This document shows, in pieces, positions 45,173 through 54,810 of a stretch of DNA of 64,000 bases. Origin of the DNA: Roseobacter sp. (GTDB lineage: Bacteria > Pseudomonadota > Alphaproteobacteria > Rhodobacterales > Rhodobacteraceae); assembly GCA_024636475.1 (NCBI GenBank), contig JAGXHA010000103.1:62001-126000 (forward strand), read 5' to 3'. Numbering within the stretch: position 1 is the stretch's first letter; every line of letters starts with the position of its first letter. The notes beneath the pieces are model-generated. The model was given only the letters and a program-made list of their open reading frames with translations. It made no database searches and was not told the origin of the DNA. A program made the position numbers and the translations under genes.

Positions 45173-46141
45173 TCAATCAAGCGTATCTGCAAGCCAATTT
45201 TCCAACAAGAAATGTGCAATAGCGCCCTTACGAGCCGGTAGAATTGTTGTGTGTTGGCCTGTAAATATGTCCATCATCTCTTCTCTGGTCACCCAAAGTG
45301 CGTCTTCGATCTCTTTTGGATCAATCGTAATTTCGCGACTTGTTGCAACACCGGCACAGCCAAACATAAGCGATGCGGGAAATGGCCACGGCTGGCTCGC
45401 CAAATAGTTGACCTGACCGACCGTCACACCGGATTCCTCAAACACTTCACGCCGCACGGCGGCCTCCAGTGTTTCGCCCGGTTCGACAAAACCGGCAAGC
45501 AGCGAATACATCCCCGCGGGCCAGCCCGGCGACCGCCCCATCAACACCGAGTTCCCATGCGTGATCAGCATAATGACAACCGGGTCCGTGCGTGGAAAAT
45601 GCGAGGCGCGGCAGGCGGGGCAATTGCGCTGCCAGCCGGCGTCATTAATGACCGTCTCAAACCCGCAGCGCGCACAATAGCCATGGCTTTCATGCCACGA
45701 CAAGATGGCCTTGCCCGTCGCTGCCAGTTCGGCATCGCGCGGGTTCAACCACGTCATGACCCGGCGCAGCTCAACAAAAACATACTCCTGTGGCAGCAGG
45801 GTGTGACGTTGTTCACTGGGATCAAGAAACTGGCCCAGCTGATGCGGATCAACATCTTCCGGCATCCAGTTCGAAAGATCATAGGCAAAGCGGGCAGCCC
45901 CGTCTTCACGCCCCAAAAGGATCGGTGAGCCAGATGCATCATCAAGGGCCGGATGATCCAGGGGCAGACGTACGAGCGACGCGGGCCTTGCAGGGTCAAT
46001 CAAGACCTTCCCACGCCAGAACAAAATAGCCCGCGCAGAATCTTCCGCTTTCAACGCTTCGACAGCGTTCCTGTCGCCGCGTCCCTCACCAGCACGGTCA
46101 AGCGCCGAGCCCCCGAAAGTGACCGTTTCAGCGTGTTTCAT
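45173..46141 (-). CDS. nudC: NAD+/NADH pyrophosphatase NudC
   Basis: Nudix enzyme that hydrolyses NADH to NMNH and AMP and can remove NAD caps from RNA. The 322 residues from MKHAETVTF include the zinc ribbon CARCGFE and NCPACRA (about residues 168-190) and the Nudix box GFVEPGETLEAAVRREVFEE (about 229), followed by the NudC-specific SQPWPFPASLM. An ATG four codons earlier is possible. Confidence 0.94.
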   Translation of the reverse strand: MKHAETVTFGGSALDRAGEGRGDRNAVEALKAEDSARAILFWRGKVLIDPARPASLVRLPLDHPALDDASGSPILLGREDGAARFAYDLSNWMPEDVDPHQLGQFLDPSEQRHTLLPQEYVFVELRRVMTWLNPRDAELAATGKAILSWHESHGYCARCGFETVINDAGWQRNCPACRASHFPRTDPVVIMLITHGNSVLMGRSPGWPAGMYSLLAGFVEPGETLEAAVRREVFEESGVTVGQVNYLASQPWPFPASLMFGCAGVATSREITIDPKEIEDALWVTREEMMDIFTGQHTTILPARKGAIAHFLLENWLADTLD

Positions 46142-46284
46142 CACGTCCCTCACATCAAAGTTGTTCTCTGAGTAGTGACCATCTTAGCCAAAGCCAAGCC
46201 CACCCCGAACGCACTAGCGCCATAATTTCAACGTATCTCTGATCGATATAAATTAATTCAACCTTGGGTTAAATGGAGGATAGC

Positions 46285-46347
46285 GTGGCTCTCTACGCGA
46301 TCAGATACTTCTGTCACGTCCCGGCAACGCCTTTCGGTACGGCCTGA
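46285..46347 (+). CDS. Possible 20-residue leader peptide before cpdB
   Basis: GTG at 46285 has GGAGG five bases before it (46275-46279). The frame encodes MALYAIRYFCHVPATPFGTA and stops with TGA at 46345-46347, four bases before the cpdB ATG, which itself has no clear ribosome site. Coupled translation is suggested. Composition does not suggest a signal peptide or an amino-acid attenuator. Confidence 0.4.
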   Translation: MALYAIRYFCHVPATPFGTA

Positions 46348-46351
46348 AACG

Positions 46352-48133
46352 ATGACAAACGTGACTGCAAAACTGCGAATTCTTGCGACGACCGATGTTC
46401 ATATGAACGTGTCAGGGTTTGATTATGCCGCCGATGTTCAGGGGCCCGGTTGGGGTCTAGCCGGTATAAGCACGCTGGTTTCCAAAGCACGCACCCAAGC
46501 GCAACAACAAGGACGAGCCTGTATTCTGGTCGACAACGGCGACTTCCTGCAAGGCACCCCTTTGGCGGATTGGCAAAGCACTCAAGCAGTTACTTCAGAT
46601 CATCCCCTTGCCGCGAGCTTCAACGCGATGGGGTATGATGCCATCGGCATGGGCAACCACGACCTTGACTTCCAAACGTCCTATCTGGCGCAGTTCATCA
46701 AGACCTTGGACGCACCCGTGATTTCGACGAACCTTGATTGCACATATCCTTTCGGGCTGGAAAGCAAATCCATTCTCACGCGGGTCATCGAAACATCAAA
46801 GGGGTCCAAAGCACTCAAAATAGGGATTGTTTCAGCGCTTCCGCTGGAAACAGCCGTTTGGAACCGGATAGATTTGCCGAAAGGATCAACCGTCCGGGAT
46901 CCCATATCAGCACTTGGCAAAGCAGCCCGCCTTTTGCGCCAACAAGGAGCCGATCTGATCATAGCCCTGGCGCATATGGGGCTTGGAAATCCAGGGACGC
47001 TCAACACAACAGCAGAGAACGGCGCGCGCCTTCTGGGGAAGGTGCCAGGCATTGATGTGGTGGTCGCGGGCCATACACACCAGCGGTTTGCCCAATCGGA
47101 TTCAACCGGGAAACTTTTGGCACCATCTTGCCCGACCATTATGCCAGGAAGTGCCGGATCAGACCTTGGGCTGGTTGATCTTGACCTTGTCCAAAACGAT
47201 GACGGCAGTTGGTACATCAGCCACCACCACAGCCAGCTTTGGCCACAGTCAGCAGCCAAGGTGCCCGATCCTGAAATTATCAGGCGGGTCAATCCGGCGC
47301 ATCAAGCCGCACGCTCCTTCCTCGCCACGGAAATCGGCCACACCATGCACGACTTGCACAGCTATTTCGGGCTGCTACGCCCCAGCAAGACAATGGCCCT
47401 GACGGCGCGTGCAAAAGCAATGGTCGTCGCGCGTGCGCTGATCGGGCGTCCCGAAGGCGATCTTCCCCTTCTGGCGACAGCGACCGCACGGGCCGTTGGC
47501 GGGATGCGTGGCCCCCTGAACTATATTCACATCCCCAAAGGCCCGGTTCTTAGGCGGCACCTGACAAGCTTCACCCCAGCAAACAATCGCATTTGCGCAG
47601 TGCGTGTGACGGGCGCTGATCTGAGAAAGTGGCTCGAACAATCTGCCCGTATTTACAACCAGCTTTCGCCAGACAACCCGCATCAGGCGTTATTCGATCA
47701 CAACCAACCAAGCTTCATATTCGATACGATCTACGGGTTGGACTATCTTATCGATCCATCTCAGCCTGTCGGGCGGCGGATTACCTCACTGACGTTCGAG
47801 CAAGCCCCAATCGACCCTGATCAGCCCTTCATCCTTGCGACAAACCATTTCAGGGCGGCGGGAGGCGGGGGATACGACAACATTCATCTGCCCGAACCTT
47901 TACTCTACAGCAAGCGCAACCCGGCCGAACTGATCAGGCAGGCTCTGCTCTCAGACGATTTGGCCGCGTGGATGACAGCGACCCCGTGGAAACTGCGGTG
48001 CCAAGCGCCGGTTCGGGCGGAATTCGAGTGTAGCCCCAATGCGGCCCAGTACTTCGAAGACATCAGGGTGCTGGCTCCGAAAATTATCGCCCGTACAAAT
48101 ACCGGGTTTGACCGCATTCAGATTACCCTGTGA
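46352..48133 (+). CDS. cpdB: 2',3'-cyclic-nucleotide 2'-phosphodiesterase/3'-nucleotidase-like
   Basis: 593-residue metallophosphoesterase of the 5'-nucleotidase family. N-terminal catalytic motifs are ATTDVHMNVSG, DNGDFLQGTP, GNHDLDFQ and VAGHTHQRF. The C-terminal 5'-nucleotidase domain has NHFRAAGGGGYDN. CpdB is normally periplasmic, but this ORF begins MTNVTAKLRILATTDVH with no signal peptide. The tight start at 46352 follows a tiny ORF by four bases. Cytoplasmic location, or an unrecognised start, are the choices. Confidence 0.88.
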   Translation: MTNVTAKLRILATTDVHMNVSGFDYAADVQGPGWGLAGISTLVSKARTQAQQQGRACILVDNGDFLQGTPLADWQSTQAVTSDHPLAASFNAMGYDAIGMGNHDLDFQTSYLAQFIKTLDAPVISTNLDCTYPFGLESKSILTRVIETSKGSKALKIGIVSALPLETAVWNRIDLPKGSTVRDPISALGKAARLLRQQGADLIIALAHMGLGNPGTLNTTAENGARLLGKVPGIDVVVAGHTHQRFAQSDSTGKLLAPSCPTIMPGSAGSDLGLVDLDLVQNDDGSWYISHHHSQLWPQSAAKVPDPEIIRRVNPAHQAARSFLATEIGHTMHDLHSYFGLLRPSKTMALTARAKAMVVARALIGRPEGDLPLLATATARAVGGMRGPLNYIHIPKGPVLRRHLTSFTPANNRICAVRVTGADLRKWLEQSARIYNQLSPDNPHQALFDHNQPSFIFDTIYGLDYLIDPSQPVGRRITSLTFEQAPIDPDQPFILATNHFRAAGGGGYDNIHLPEPLLYSKRNPAELIRQALLSDDLAAWMTATPWKLRCQAPVRAEFECSPNAAQYFEDIRVLAPKIIARTNTGFDRIQITL

Positions 48134-48136
48134 TCC

Positions 48137-48165
48137 TTGCGCTTTGAAATTCCGTATACTATATG
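48137..48165 (+). promoter_or_regulatory. Candidate promoter of the SRP RNA
   Basis: TTGCGC at 48137-48142 is 17 bases from TATATG at 48160-48165; an alternative -10 is TATACT at 48155-48160. It lies directly after the cpdB stop. Confidence 0.4.
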
Positions 48166-48167
48166 GG

Positions 48168-48268
48168 CGTTGAGAGGTTGGTGCGGGCAGGTGCCTCGCC
48201 AACCCGGTCAGATCCGGAAGGAAGCAGCCGTAACGAGCCCCACTTGGGTCGTTATCAGCCTCTCACCC
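48168..48268 (+). ncRNA. ffs: Signal recognition particle RNA, small bacterial type
   Basis: The terminal TGAGAGG (48171-48177) pairs with CCTCTCA (48259-48265). The apical core shows GGTCAGATCCGGAAGGAAGC followed by AGCC, the SRP hairpin with the GGAA tetraloop and the symmetric loop contacted by Ffh. It targets membrane proteins for cotranslational insertion. Ends are approximate. The zinc peptidase gene lies on the other strand between it and dnaX. Confidence 0.93.
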
Positions 48269-48341
48269 TAGCGTAGTTGATACGCACACGCGCACAGTGC
48301 CCTGATACTATATTGGGCTGACGATCGAGGCGCAAAACAAC

Positions 48342-49175
48342 TCAAAGCCGATCCGCTGCAAATGTGTCGCACTGCCCGACATTTCCACTGTCATAGCCAC
48401 GCTGGAACCAACCCGACCGCTGTGCGGATGTTCCATGCGTAAAGGTATGCGGTTGTGGCGCGCGACCGGCCTGTTTTTGCAAATAGTCGTCGCCAATCAT
48501 GCGCGCCGCATTCAACGCCTCGTCCAGATCGCCGCGCTCCATCAAGTCTTTGACATTAGCAGCCCAAATCCCCGACAAACAATCCGCCATCAACTCAAGC
48601 CGCACAGTCAGCGCATTCGCTTCGGCCGTTGTCGACCGGCGGCGCAATGCGTCTACCTTGGCCAAGATGCCTAATTGGTTCTGCACATGATGCGCGACCT
48701 CATGGGCAATCACGTAAGCAGCAGCAAAATCGCCCCCTGCCCCCATACGCTGCGCCAGCATGTCGAAAAACTGCGTGTCCAGATAGGCTTTTTGATCCGC
48801 AGGGCAGTAAAACGGACCCGAGGCACCCGATGCTCCGCCGCAAGCGCTTTGCGTCACGTTTGAAAAAACCACCAATTGCGGTGGCACATAAGAACGGCCC
48901 AATTGCTCCGAAAACACTTTGCTCCAGACATCTTCGGTCGTGGCCAGAACCTGCGCTGAAAACTGGGAGGCCTTTGCGTCACCTTCAGTTACCGTCGTGC
49001 CCTGCTGGGTGCCGCTGCCGCCCACCAAGGACGACACATCGATGCCGGTAAAATAGCCGATCGCCAAAACCGCCAGTACGCCAACGATCCCCAAACCGCC
49101 TTTGCGTGCGCCGCCGCCACCACGCCCGCCACGCACTTCGACATTCTTGCTTCGCCGTATCCCTCGCAGCCGCAT
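48342..49175 (-). CDS. Neutral zinc metallopeptidase, YpfJ family
   Basis: 277-residue membrane-anchored protein. Residues about 18-50 are Gly/Arg-rich, then one membrane helix (GLGIVGVLAVLAIGYFTGI), an extracytoplasmic domain and the zinc motif HEVAHHVQNQLG (about residue 156). Family members are uncharacterised neutral zinc metallopeptidases. The start ATG 49175 (MRLRGIRRSKNVE) was preferred to one eight codons earlier. It is divergent from dnaX. Confidence 0.9.
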   Translation of the reverse strand: MRLRGIRRSKNVEVRGGRGGGGARKGGLGIVGVLAVLAIGYFTGIDVSSLVGGSGTQQGTTVTEGDAKASQFSAQVLATTEDVWSKVFSEQLGRSYVPPQLVVFSNVTQSACGGASGASGPFYCPADQKAYLDTQFFDMLAQRMGAGGDFAAAYVIAHEVAHHVQNQLGILAKVDALRRRSTTAEANALTVRLELMADCLSGIWAANVKDLMERGDLDEALNAARMIGDDYLQKQAGRAPQPHTFTHGTSAQRSGWFQRGYDSGNVGQCDTFAADRL

Positions 49176-49343
49176 GGTATGCCCCTGTGTTGTGACCAAT
49201 CTTGTTCGTCAATACTTAGCCACCGATCCGCCTTGCTTTCAACGCTTAAGAAAAGGGCGTCAGGAAGGCCATTCCAACAACGGTGGACGCTGCTCTGCCC
49301 CCGTCGTATCTTGGCGGCTAAACCGAATCCCCGAAGGATCCTC

Positions 49344-51077
49344 ATGTCAGCACCTTCCGCCTACCGCGTTCTTGCCCGCAAATACCGGCCCGAGACCTTT
49401 GTTGACCTGGTCGGTCAAGATGCCATGGTGCGCACGCTGAAAAACGCGTTCGAGGCAGACCGCATCGCGCAAGCCTTCATCATGACAGGGATCCGCGGTA
49501 CCGGTAAAACCACCACAGCCAGAATTATCGCCAAAGGGATGAATTGCATCGGCCCTGACGGCAACGGCGGCCCCACGACAGAACCTTGCGGAGTTTGCGA
49601 ACACTGTGTGGCGATCATGGAAGGCCGCCATGTCGACGTGATGGAAATGGACGCCGCCTCGAATACCGGCGTCGGCAACATCCGTGAAATCATCGATTCC
49701 GTACATTACCGCGCGGCCTCTGCCCGGTACAAAGTCTACATCATCGACGAAGTGCACATGCTGTCCACGGGGGCCTTCAATGCGCTGCTGAAAACGCTCG
49801 AAGAACCTCCGGAACACGTCAAGTTCATCTTCGCCACGACCGAAATCCGCAAGGTTCCGGTGACGGTGCTGTCGCGCTGTCAGCGGTTCGATTTACGCCG
49901 GATCGAGCCGGAAGTGATGATCGCATTGCTGAAAAAGATCGCCGCGTCAGAAGACGCGCAAGTTGCCGATGATGCCTTGGCGCTGATCACGCGAGCGGCC
50001 GAAGGGTCAGCCCGCGACGCGACATCCCTGCTGGATCAAGCCATCAGCCACGGTGCCGGCGAGACGACGGCGCAAGAGGTCCGTGCCATGTTGGGTCTTG
50101 CGGACCGGGGTCGGGTGTTGGACCTTTTCGATATGATCCTGCGCGGCGATGCTGCAGGCGCACTGAACGAACTGAGCAGCCAATATTCCGACGGTGCCGA
50201 CCCGATGGCCGTGCTGCGCGATCTTGCCGAGATCACCCATTGGGTATCGGTGGTCAAAATCACGCCGGATGCCGCCGAAGACCCCACCGTTTCTCCCGAA
50301 GAACGCAGTCGCGGCCTGACCATGGCCGAAACTCTGCCCATGCGCGTGCTGACCCGTTTGTGGCAAATGCTGCTCAAGGCCCTCGACGAAGTGGCCAACG
50401 CGCCCAATGCGATGATGGCCGCTGAAATGGCCGTGATCCGCCTGACGCACGTGGCCGACCTGCCCAGCCCGGAAGAGCTTGTGCGCAAACTTGGCAATGC
50501 AACGCCGCCGCCCGCAGCCCAGCCTCTTGCGCCGCAAAATGGCAGTGCCAGCACGCATGCCACCGCCAGCCACCATGTCCAAAGCGGCGGGTCATCGGGT
50601 GCCACGATGACGGCAACGGCCCCGGCGATCGATCAAGCGCTCGCCCGGTTTCCCAGCTTTGAACATGTGGTCGAATTGATACGGATCAACCGCGATGTAA
50701 AGTTGCTGGTCGAGGTCGAAACCACATTGCGCCTTTCGGCCTATCAGCCCGGCCGCATTGAATTTGCCCCCACCGATGCAGCGCCGCGCGATCTTGCCCA
50801 GCGCCTCGGGACACGGCTGCAACTTTGGACAGGCAACCGATGGGCCGTATCCATTGTCGGCACAAGCGATGCGAAAACGATCGCCGAAATTCGCGATTCC
50901 AAAGAAAACGCCCTGAAATCCGAAGCCGAAAGTCATCCGTTGATGCAAGCGGTCATGACCACGTTTCCGGGTGCCAAAATCCTGTCGATCCGCACCCCTG
51001 AAGACATTGCCGCCGCTGCGGTGTCCGAGGCTTTGCCCGAGGTCGAAGATGAATGGGATCCGTTTGAGGATGGCTAG
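49344..51077 (+). CDS. dnaX: DNA polymerase III subunits tau/gamma
   Basis: Clamp-loader ATPase. From ATG 49344, 577 residues: the ATPase opening AYRVLARKYRPETFVDLVGQ, Walker A GIRGTGKTTTAR (about residue 49), the zinc cysteines (CGVCEHC and the earlier NCIG), YIIDEVHMLS (Walker B) and the lid and collar domains. An Ala/Ser/Thr/Gln-rich linker (about 392-430) leads to the tau-like C-terminus. I see no E. coli-type A7 slippery site, so a gamma product by frameshifting is not evident. Confidence 0.95.
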   Translation: MSAPSAYRVLARKYRPETFVDLVGQDAMVRTLKNAFEADRIAQAFIMTGIRGTGKTTTARIIAKGMNCIGPDGNGGPTTEPCGVCEHCVAIMEGRHVDVMEMDAASNTGVGNIREIIDSVHYRAASARYKVYIIDEVHMLSTGAFNALLKTLEEPPEHVKFIFATTEIRKVPVTVLSRCQRFDLRRIEPEVMIALLKKIAASEDAQVADDALALITRAAEGSARDATSLLDQAISHGAGETTAQEVRAMLGLADRGRVLDLFDMILRGDAAGALNELSSQYSDGADPMAVLRDLAEITHWVSVVKITPDAAEDPTVSPEERSRGLTMAETLPMRVLTRLWQMLLKALDEVANAPNAMMAAEMAVIRLTHVADLPSPEELVRKLGNATPPPAAQPLAPQNGSASTHATASHHVQSGGSSGATMTATAPAIDQALARFPSFEHVVELIRINRDVKLLVEVETTLRLSAYQPGRIEFAPTDAAPRDLAQRLGTRLQLWTGNRWAVSIVGTSDAKTIAEIRDSKENALKSEAESHPLMQAVMTTFPGAKILSIRTPEDIAAAAVSEALPEVEDEWDPFEDG

Positions 51078-51154
51078 CCTGACATGGCAGACCCCTTGTC
51101 CGGACGCCCGATAGCTCGCATATAAGTCAGATAGAAAATTCAGGAGACGACAAG

Positions 51155-51499
51155 ATGTTAAAAGGTTTGGGTGCCATGGGTGACATGGCAAAGATGATGA
51201 AAGCCGCGCAGGAAATGCAGGGCAAGATGGCGCAGATGCAAGAAGACATGCACAATATCATCGTCGAAGGCGAAGCCGGTGCGGGCCTTGTCAAAGCGAC
51301 CTGCACAGCCAAGGGCGAGCTTAAGTCACTCGACATCGACCCCTCCATTTTCAATGGGGACGAAAAGGAAGTCGTCGAAGATCTGATCCTTGCAGCGATC
51401 AAGGACGCGCAGTCCAAAGCTTCAGACCGGGCCCAATCAGAGATGAGCAAGCTGACCGAAGGCATGGGCCTGCCCGCCGACATGAAGCTGCCCTTTTGA
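51155..51499 (+). CDS. ybaB: Nucleoid-associated protein YbaB/EbfC
   Basis: 114-residue DNA-binding dimer. The N-terminal Met-rich helix (LKGLGAMGDMAKMMKAAQEMQ) and the core VEGEAGAGLVKATCTAKGEL are typical. It usually stands between dnaX and recR, as here. The gap to recR holds one of the short CCAAAT elements. Confidence 0.95.
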   Translation: MLKGLGAMGDMAKMMKAAQEMQGKMAQMQEDMHNIIVEGEAGAGLVKATCTAKGELKSLDIDPSIFNGDEKEVVEDLILAAIKDAQSKASDRAQSEMSKLTEGMGLPADMKLPF

Positions 51500-51503
51500 T
51501 CCT

Positions 51504-51534
51504 TCCAAATGGGTTAAAATCCTCGCCGAAGGCA
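51504..51534. repeat. Short dispersed intergenic element, copy 3
   Basis: CTTCCAAATGG, then GTTAAAATCC and TCGCCGAAGGCAT. It shares CTTCCAAATGG with the copy at 31052 and the CGCCG-AGGCAT end with the one at 6674. An A/T-rich run (GAATTTTTTTTGG) follows. Confidence 0.35.
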
Positions 51535-51573
51535 TAGAATTTTTTTTGGACCAACCCTGCGAGGCCCACAGCT

Positions 51574-52167
51574 TTGAGCAGCACACGCGACATCGACGCC
51601 CTGATTGACCTGATGTCGAGGCTTCCTGGCCTCGGCCCCAGATCTGCACGCCGTGCAGTGCTGCACCTGATCCGCAAACGCGCGCTGCTGCTGACCCCTT
51701 TGGCAGACATGATGCAAACAGTCGCGGCCACTGCAAGGGAATGCCTGAACTGCGGAAATGTGGGCACGACCGATGTGTGCGACATCTGCACCTCAGATAA
51801 ACGTGCAAACGGTGAGCTTTGCGTGGTCGAGGACGTGGCCGATCTTTGGGCCATGGAACGCTCGGGTGTGTTCAAAGGCCGTTATCATGTGCTGGGTGGT
51901 ACGCTTTCGGCGCTCGATGCCATTGGCCCGCAGGAACTGCGCATCCCGCGCCTGATTGATCGCGTGTCGACCGAGAATATATCAGAGGTCATTCTTGCCC
52001 TGAACGTCACCATCGATGGGCAGACCACAGCGCATTACATCGCCGATCAGCTGGACGGCCAAGTGCGCCTCACCTCGCTTGCTCAAGGTGTCCCGATTGG
52101 CGGCGAACTCGACTACCTTGATGATGGTACGATCACCGCAGCGATGCGGGCGCGCAAATCAATCTGA
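51574..52167 (+). CDS. recR: Recombination protein RecR
   Basis: Part of the RecFOR complex that loads RecA at gaps. The 197-residue protein has the N-terminal helix-hairpin-helix ([20 protein letters not shown]), a zinc finger [16 protein letters not shown] (about 53-68) and a Toprim domain starting [14 protein letters not shown]. The only in-frame start that keeps the conserved opening is TTG 51574. The end overlaps the opposing dehydrogenase gene by nine bases. Confidence 0.95.
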   Translation: MSSTRDIDALIDLMSRLPGLGPRSARRAVLHLIRKRALLLTPLADMMQTVAATARECLNCGNVGTTDVCDICTSDKRANGELCVVEDVADLWAMERSGVFKGRYHVLGGTLSALDAIGPQELRIPRLIDRVSTENISEVILALNVTIDGQTTAHYIADQLDGQVRLTSLAQGVPIGGELDYLDDGTITAAMRARKSI

Positions 52168-53076
52168 TTTTTGCCGCAGCTTGGCCAAGGCGATCAATGC
52201 GGCGTCACGTTCTGCTTCCAATTGGGTGATACTGCGTCCTGCGGCCTCTGCCGTTACGCCTTCCACCAGCTTTTCACGCACATCTGGTGTCAGGCTAGGA
52301 TTTCCCAAACTCGCCCAGCGTTTTTCCTGGCTTGGGCCAAGGTGATCAAGATACGCGGCCATGCCGCCTGTACCACCCCCCAAATGATAGGCCATATGCG
52401 CCCCCAAAACCGACCAACGCAGCCCCGGGCCATTGACCAGCGCCTTGTCCACCGCCTCTACATCCGCGATGCCTTCCGCAACGATATGCACCGCTTCGCG
52501 CCACAGCGCCGATGCCAACCGGTTCGCAATATGGCCCACCGCATCTTTCTTTAGTCGAACAGGGACAGACCCAAGGCCCCCATAGAACGTCTCGGCCCGT
52601 GCAACGATCCGGTCATCGGGGCCGTAAATCTCAACCAGTGGGACAAGATGGGGCGGATTAAACGGGTGCGCCGTGATCAAGCGTTCAGGAAGCTTCATCC
52701 CGACCGAAAGATCCGACCACGGGTGCGCCGACGTGCTGGAGGCGATGATCACATCTGCGCCAACAACCGCTTCGATCTGCTGATACAATGTCTTTTTAAG
52801 CTCTGGATCTTCGGGCGCGTTTTCCTGAACCAATGCCGCCCCTTGCACGCAAGCGGCCAAGCCGGAGCAGATCGACAAAGCGCCTTGTTGCTCTTTTTGC
52901 CCGCCAATACTGGCCAACTGTTCCAAAGGGCCAGCCACCCGATCCTCAAAGCCAGCAAGCGCGTCAGAATTCGGATCCCAAGCGCGCACATCATGGCCCG
53001 CACGCAAGAATAGCGCCGCCCAGCTTGCCCCGATCAATCCGCAGCCCAGAACTGCAACGGTTTCTTTTTGGCTCAT
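52159..53076 (-). CDS. 3-hydroxyacyl-CoA dehydrogenase family protein
   Basis: 305-residue single-unit enzyme with an intact NAD motif [20 protein letters not shown], the Asp WDPNSDAL, and the catalytic [14 protein letters not shown] and [15 protein letters not shown] parts. The shape (NAD domain then one helical domain, no crotonase part) matches lambda-crystallin/L-gulonate or carnitine-type dehydrogenases as well as hydroxybutyryl-CoA dehydrogenases, so substrate is open. It contrasts with the worn homologue at 12717. Confidence 0.82.
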   Translation of the reverse strand: MSQKETVAVLGCGLIGASWAALFLRAGHDVRAWDPNSDALAGFEDRVAGPLEQLASIGGQKEQQGALSICSGLAACVQGAALVQENAPEDPELKKTLYQQIEAVVGADVIIASSTSAHPWSDLSVGMKLPERLITAHPFNPPHLVPLVEIYGPDDRIVARAETFYGGLGSVPVRLKKDAVGHIANRLASALWREAVHIVAEGIADVEAVDKALVNGPGLRWSVLGAHMAYHLGGGTGGMAAYLDHLGPSQEKRWASLGNPSLTPDVREKLVEGVTAEAAGRSITQLEAERDAALIALAKLRQKSD

Positions 53077-53122
53077 GTCAGGTGCCCTTCATGGTAAACT
53101 GCGCATTCGACAAACCGGCAGA

Positions 53123-53710
53123 CTAGACCGCGTCGTCCAGTTCCAGGACCGTCTCGATCCCATCTTCCAGCACATAGACACAGCCCTGACGGTTGGTCAG
53201 CCCTCCCAGCTCTGCTCGGCTGAGACCGCATAACTCTGCGCGCAGCAATTGACCGCTTAAACCATGTGCGACAATCACCGTCGGTTCGACCAGTGTCGCA
53301 ACAAAATCGCGGACCCTTGCCTGAAACCTGTCAAATCCTTCGCCGCCTGGTGCCGCTGAATAAAACTCCATATGCGGGCTGTCGGGCGTGATCCCATCGG
53401 GTAGGTCGTTATAGATATCGGTGCGCAACTGCCCTTCCCACGCTCCGGCAAACACCTCCTTCAAGCGGTCATCAGTCTGGTATATGCGCCCCCCCAGCGC
53501 GATATCTGCCGTCTGGCGGGTCCGCTTCAGCGGCGACACAAGACAAGGCGGATTCAGCGCCAAGATTGGTGCCATCAACTGCGCCTGTTGCCGTGCGTGC
53601 TGGAGGCCACGCGCAGACAGAACCGATTCCGTCTGCCCTTGCACCCGGCCTTCGGCGTTCCACTCGGTTTCACCATGGCGCAAAAACCAGACTTTGGGAT
53701 ATGTTTTCAT
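53123..53710 (-). CDS. Histidine phosphatase family protein
   Basis: 195-residue phosphoglycerate-mutase-like fold. The N-terminal VWFLRHGETEWNAEGRVQGQ carries the phosphoryl-accepting His, and VIVAHGLSGQLLRAELCGL the second His. Members act as cobalamin, sugar or phospholipid phosphatases; cobC-like action is possible given cobQ 7 kb away, but this is only a guess. It stands between unrelated genes on the minus strand. Confidence 0.87.
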   Translation of the reverse strand: MKTYPKVWFLRHGETEWNAEGRVQGQTESVLSARGLQHARQQAQLMAPILALNPPCLVSPLKRTRQTADIALGGRIYQTDDRLKEVFAGAWEGQLRTDIYNDLPDGITPDSPHMEFYSAAPGGEGFDRFQARVRDFVATLVEPTVIVAHGLSGQLLRAELCGLSRAELGGLTNRQGCVYVLEDGIETVLELDDAV

Positions 53711-53801
53711 CTGGGGGTTCTTTCTGCTGCAATCCTGTTTGCGCTGGTTTCACCCAACCATCGAAAGAAGACCACCCGTGCCATCAGCAAATGAAAAGGT
53801 C

Positions 53802-54629
53802 CTAGCTGTCATAGCCCGGATTGGTCCGGTTGAGCTTGCGTATCAACCCTGGCCAAACCAAATTGTCACCCGACCCCGGCGTAAAGGCACCCGCCGCCTG
53901 TCGCGCAACCAGATCAGCCATATCCTGCGTTTCCTCGTGCAGGTGCTCTTCGCCCCCCCCAGCCTGCGCAAAAATCTGAGTTTTGCAGGCGTTTTCAAGA
54001 AAATACATCCGCAAGAAGGCCAGCGCGCAATTTGGCCCTACCGTCAGGGTGCCATGGTTGCGCAGCATCAGAAGGCTCTTGTCGCCAATGTCATCCACAA
54101 TCCGGTCACGCTCGTCGAGGTTAAGCGCAATGCCTTCGTAATCGTGATAGGCCAGATCGTTGTTCACGATCATCGAAAATTGGGTATATCGGCGCAGACC
54201 TGCCTTTTGCACCGACACTGCCACGCCATATGGCGTATGCACATGGATCACACAGCCCGCGTCAGGACGCGCCGCATGGATTGCCGAATGGATCGTAAAA
54301 CCGGCAGGATTTATAAAATACGGCGTTTCCTGACAAATATTGCCCTCAAGGTCGATCTTGATCAGCGAGGATGCCGTGATTTCATCGAACATCAAACCGT
54401 ATGGATTGATCAAGAACCGTTCCTGCCCGTCCTCGTCCGGCAACCGCACCGAAATATGCGTAAACACCAGATCGGTCCAGCCGTGCATCGCACAAAGCCG
54501 ATATGTCGCTGCCAACTCGCAGCGTAATTTCCATTCTGCGTCATATACTGTGTCTTTCAGGCTTCGCAGGTCCGCCGGGTCTGGAATATCAAAACCGGTC
54601 CCCCGTTGCATCGCTGATTGATCGTTCAT
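53802..54629 (-). CDS. Class II aldolase/adducin domain protein
   Basis: 275-residue protein with the metal site of class II aldolases: FTHISVRLPDEDG, CVIHVHTPYGVAVS with its two histidines, MLRNHGTLTVG and the later Glu-rich tail. Bacterial members include L-fuculose-phosphate-like aldolases and decarboxylases. The substrate is not evident. It is divergent from icd with 181 bases between starts. Confidence 0.85.
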   Translation of the reverse strand: MNDQSAMQRGTGFDIPDPADLRSLKDTVYDAEWKLRCELAATYRLCAMHGWTDLVFTHISVRLPDEDGQERFLINPYGLMFDEITASSLIKIDLEGNICQETPYFINPAGFTIHSAIHAARPDAGCVIHVHTPYGVAVSVQKAGLRRYTQFSMIVNNDLAYHDYEGIALNLDERDRIVDDIGDKSLLMLRNHGTLTVGPNCALAFLRMYFLENACKTQIFAQAGGGEEHLHEETQDMADLVARQAAGAFTPGSGDNLVWPGLIRKLNRTNPGYDS

Positions 54630-54810
54630 CGGTCACTCCTTACATATCGCTGGGGGGACTATAGCGTGGCAAAGGGCGGATGAGGCAAGCATCAATACCA
54701 GAAAACCCCCTACCTTCCGGATAAATTCACAGTATATCTGGTGCAGTTGAGGTGGATATTTCTGCTTTAGTGTACTATTGCATACCAAACTTCCTGAAAG
54801 GCTCGAAAAC

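Noticed and set aside
49920..49945. Programmed frameshift site in dnaX (GAAAAAG)
   Set aside because: Five A residues with no Shine-Dalgarno-like element or downstream hairpin; does not fit the A AAA AAG heptamer.
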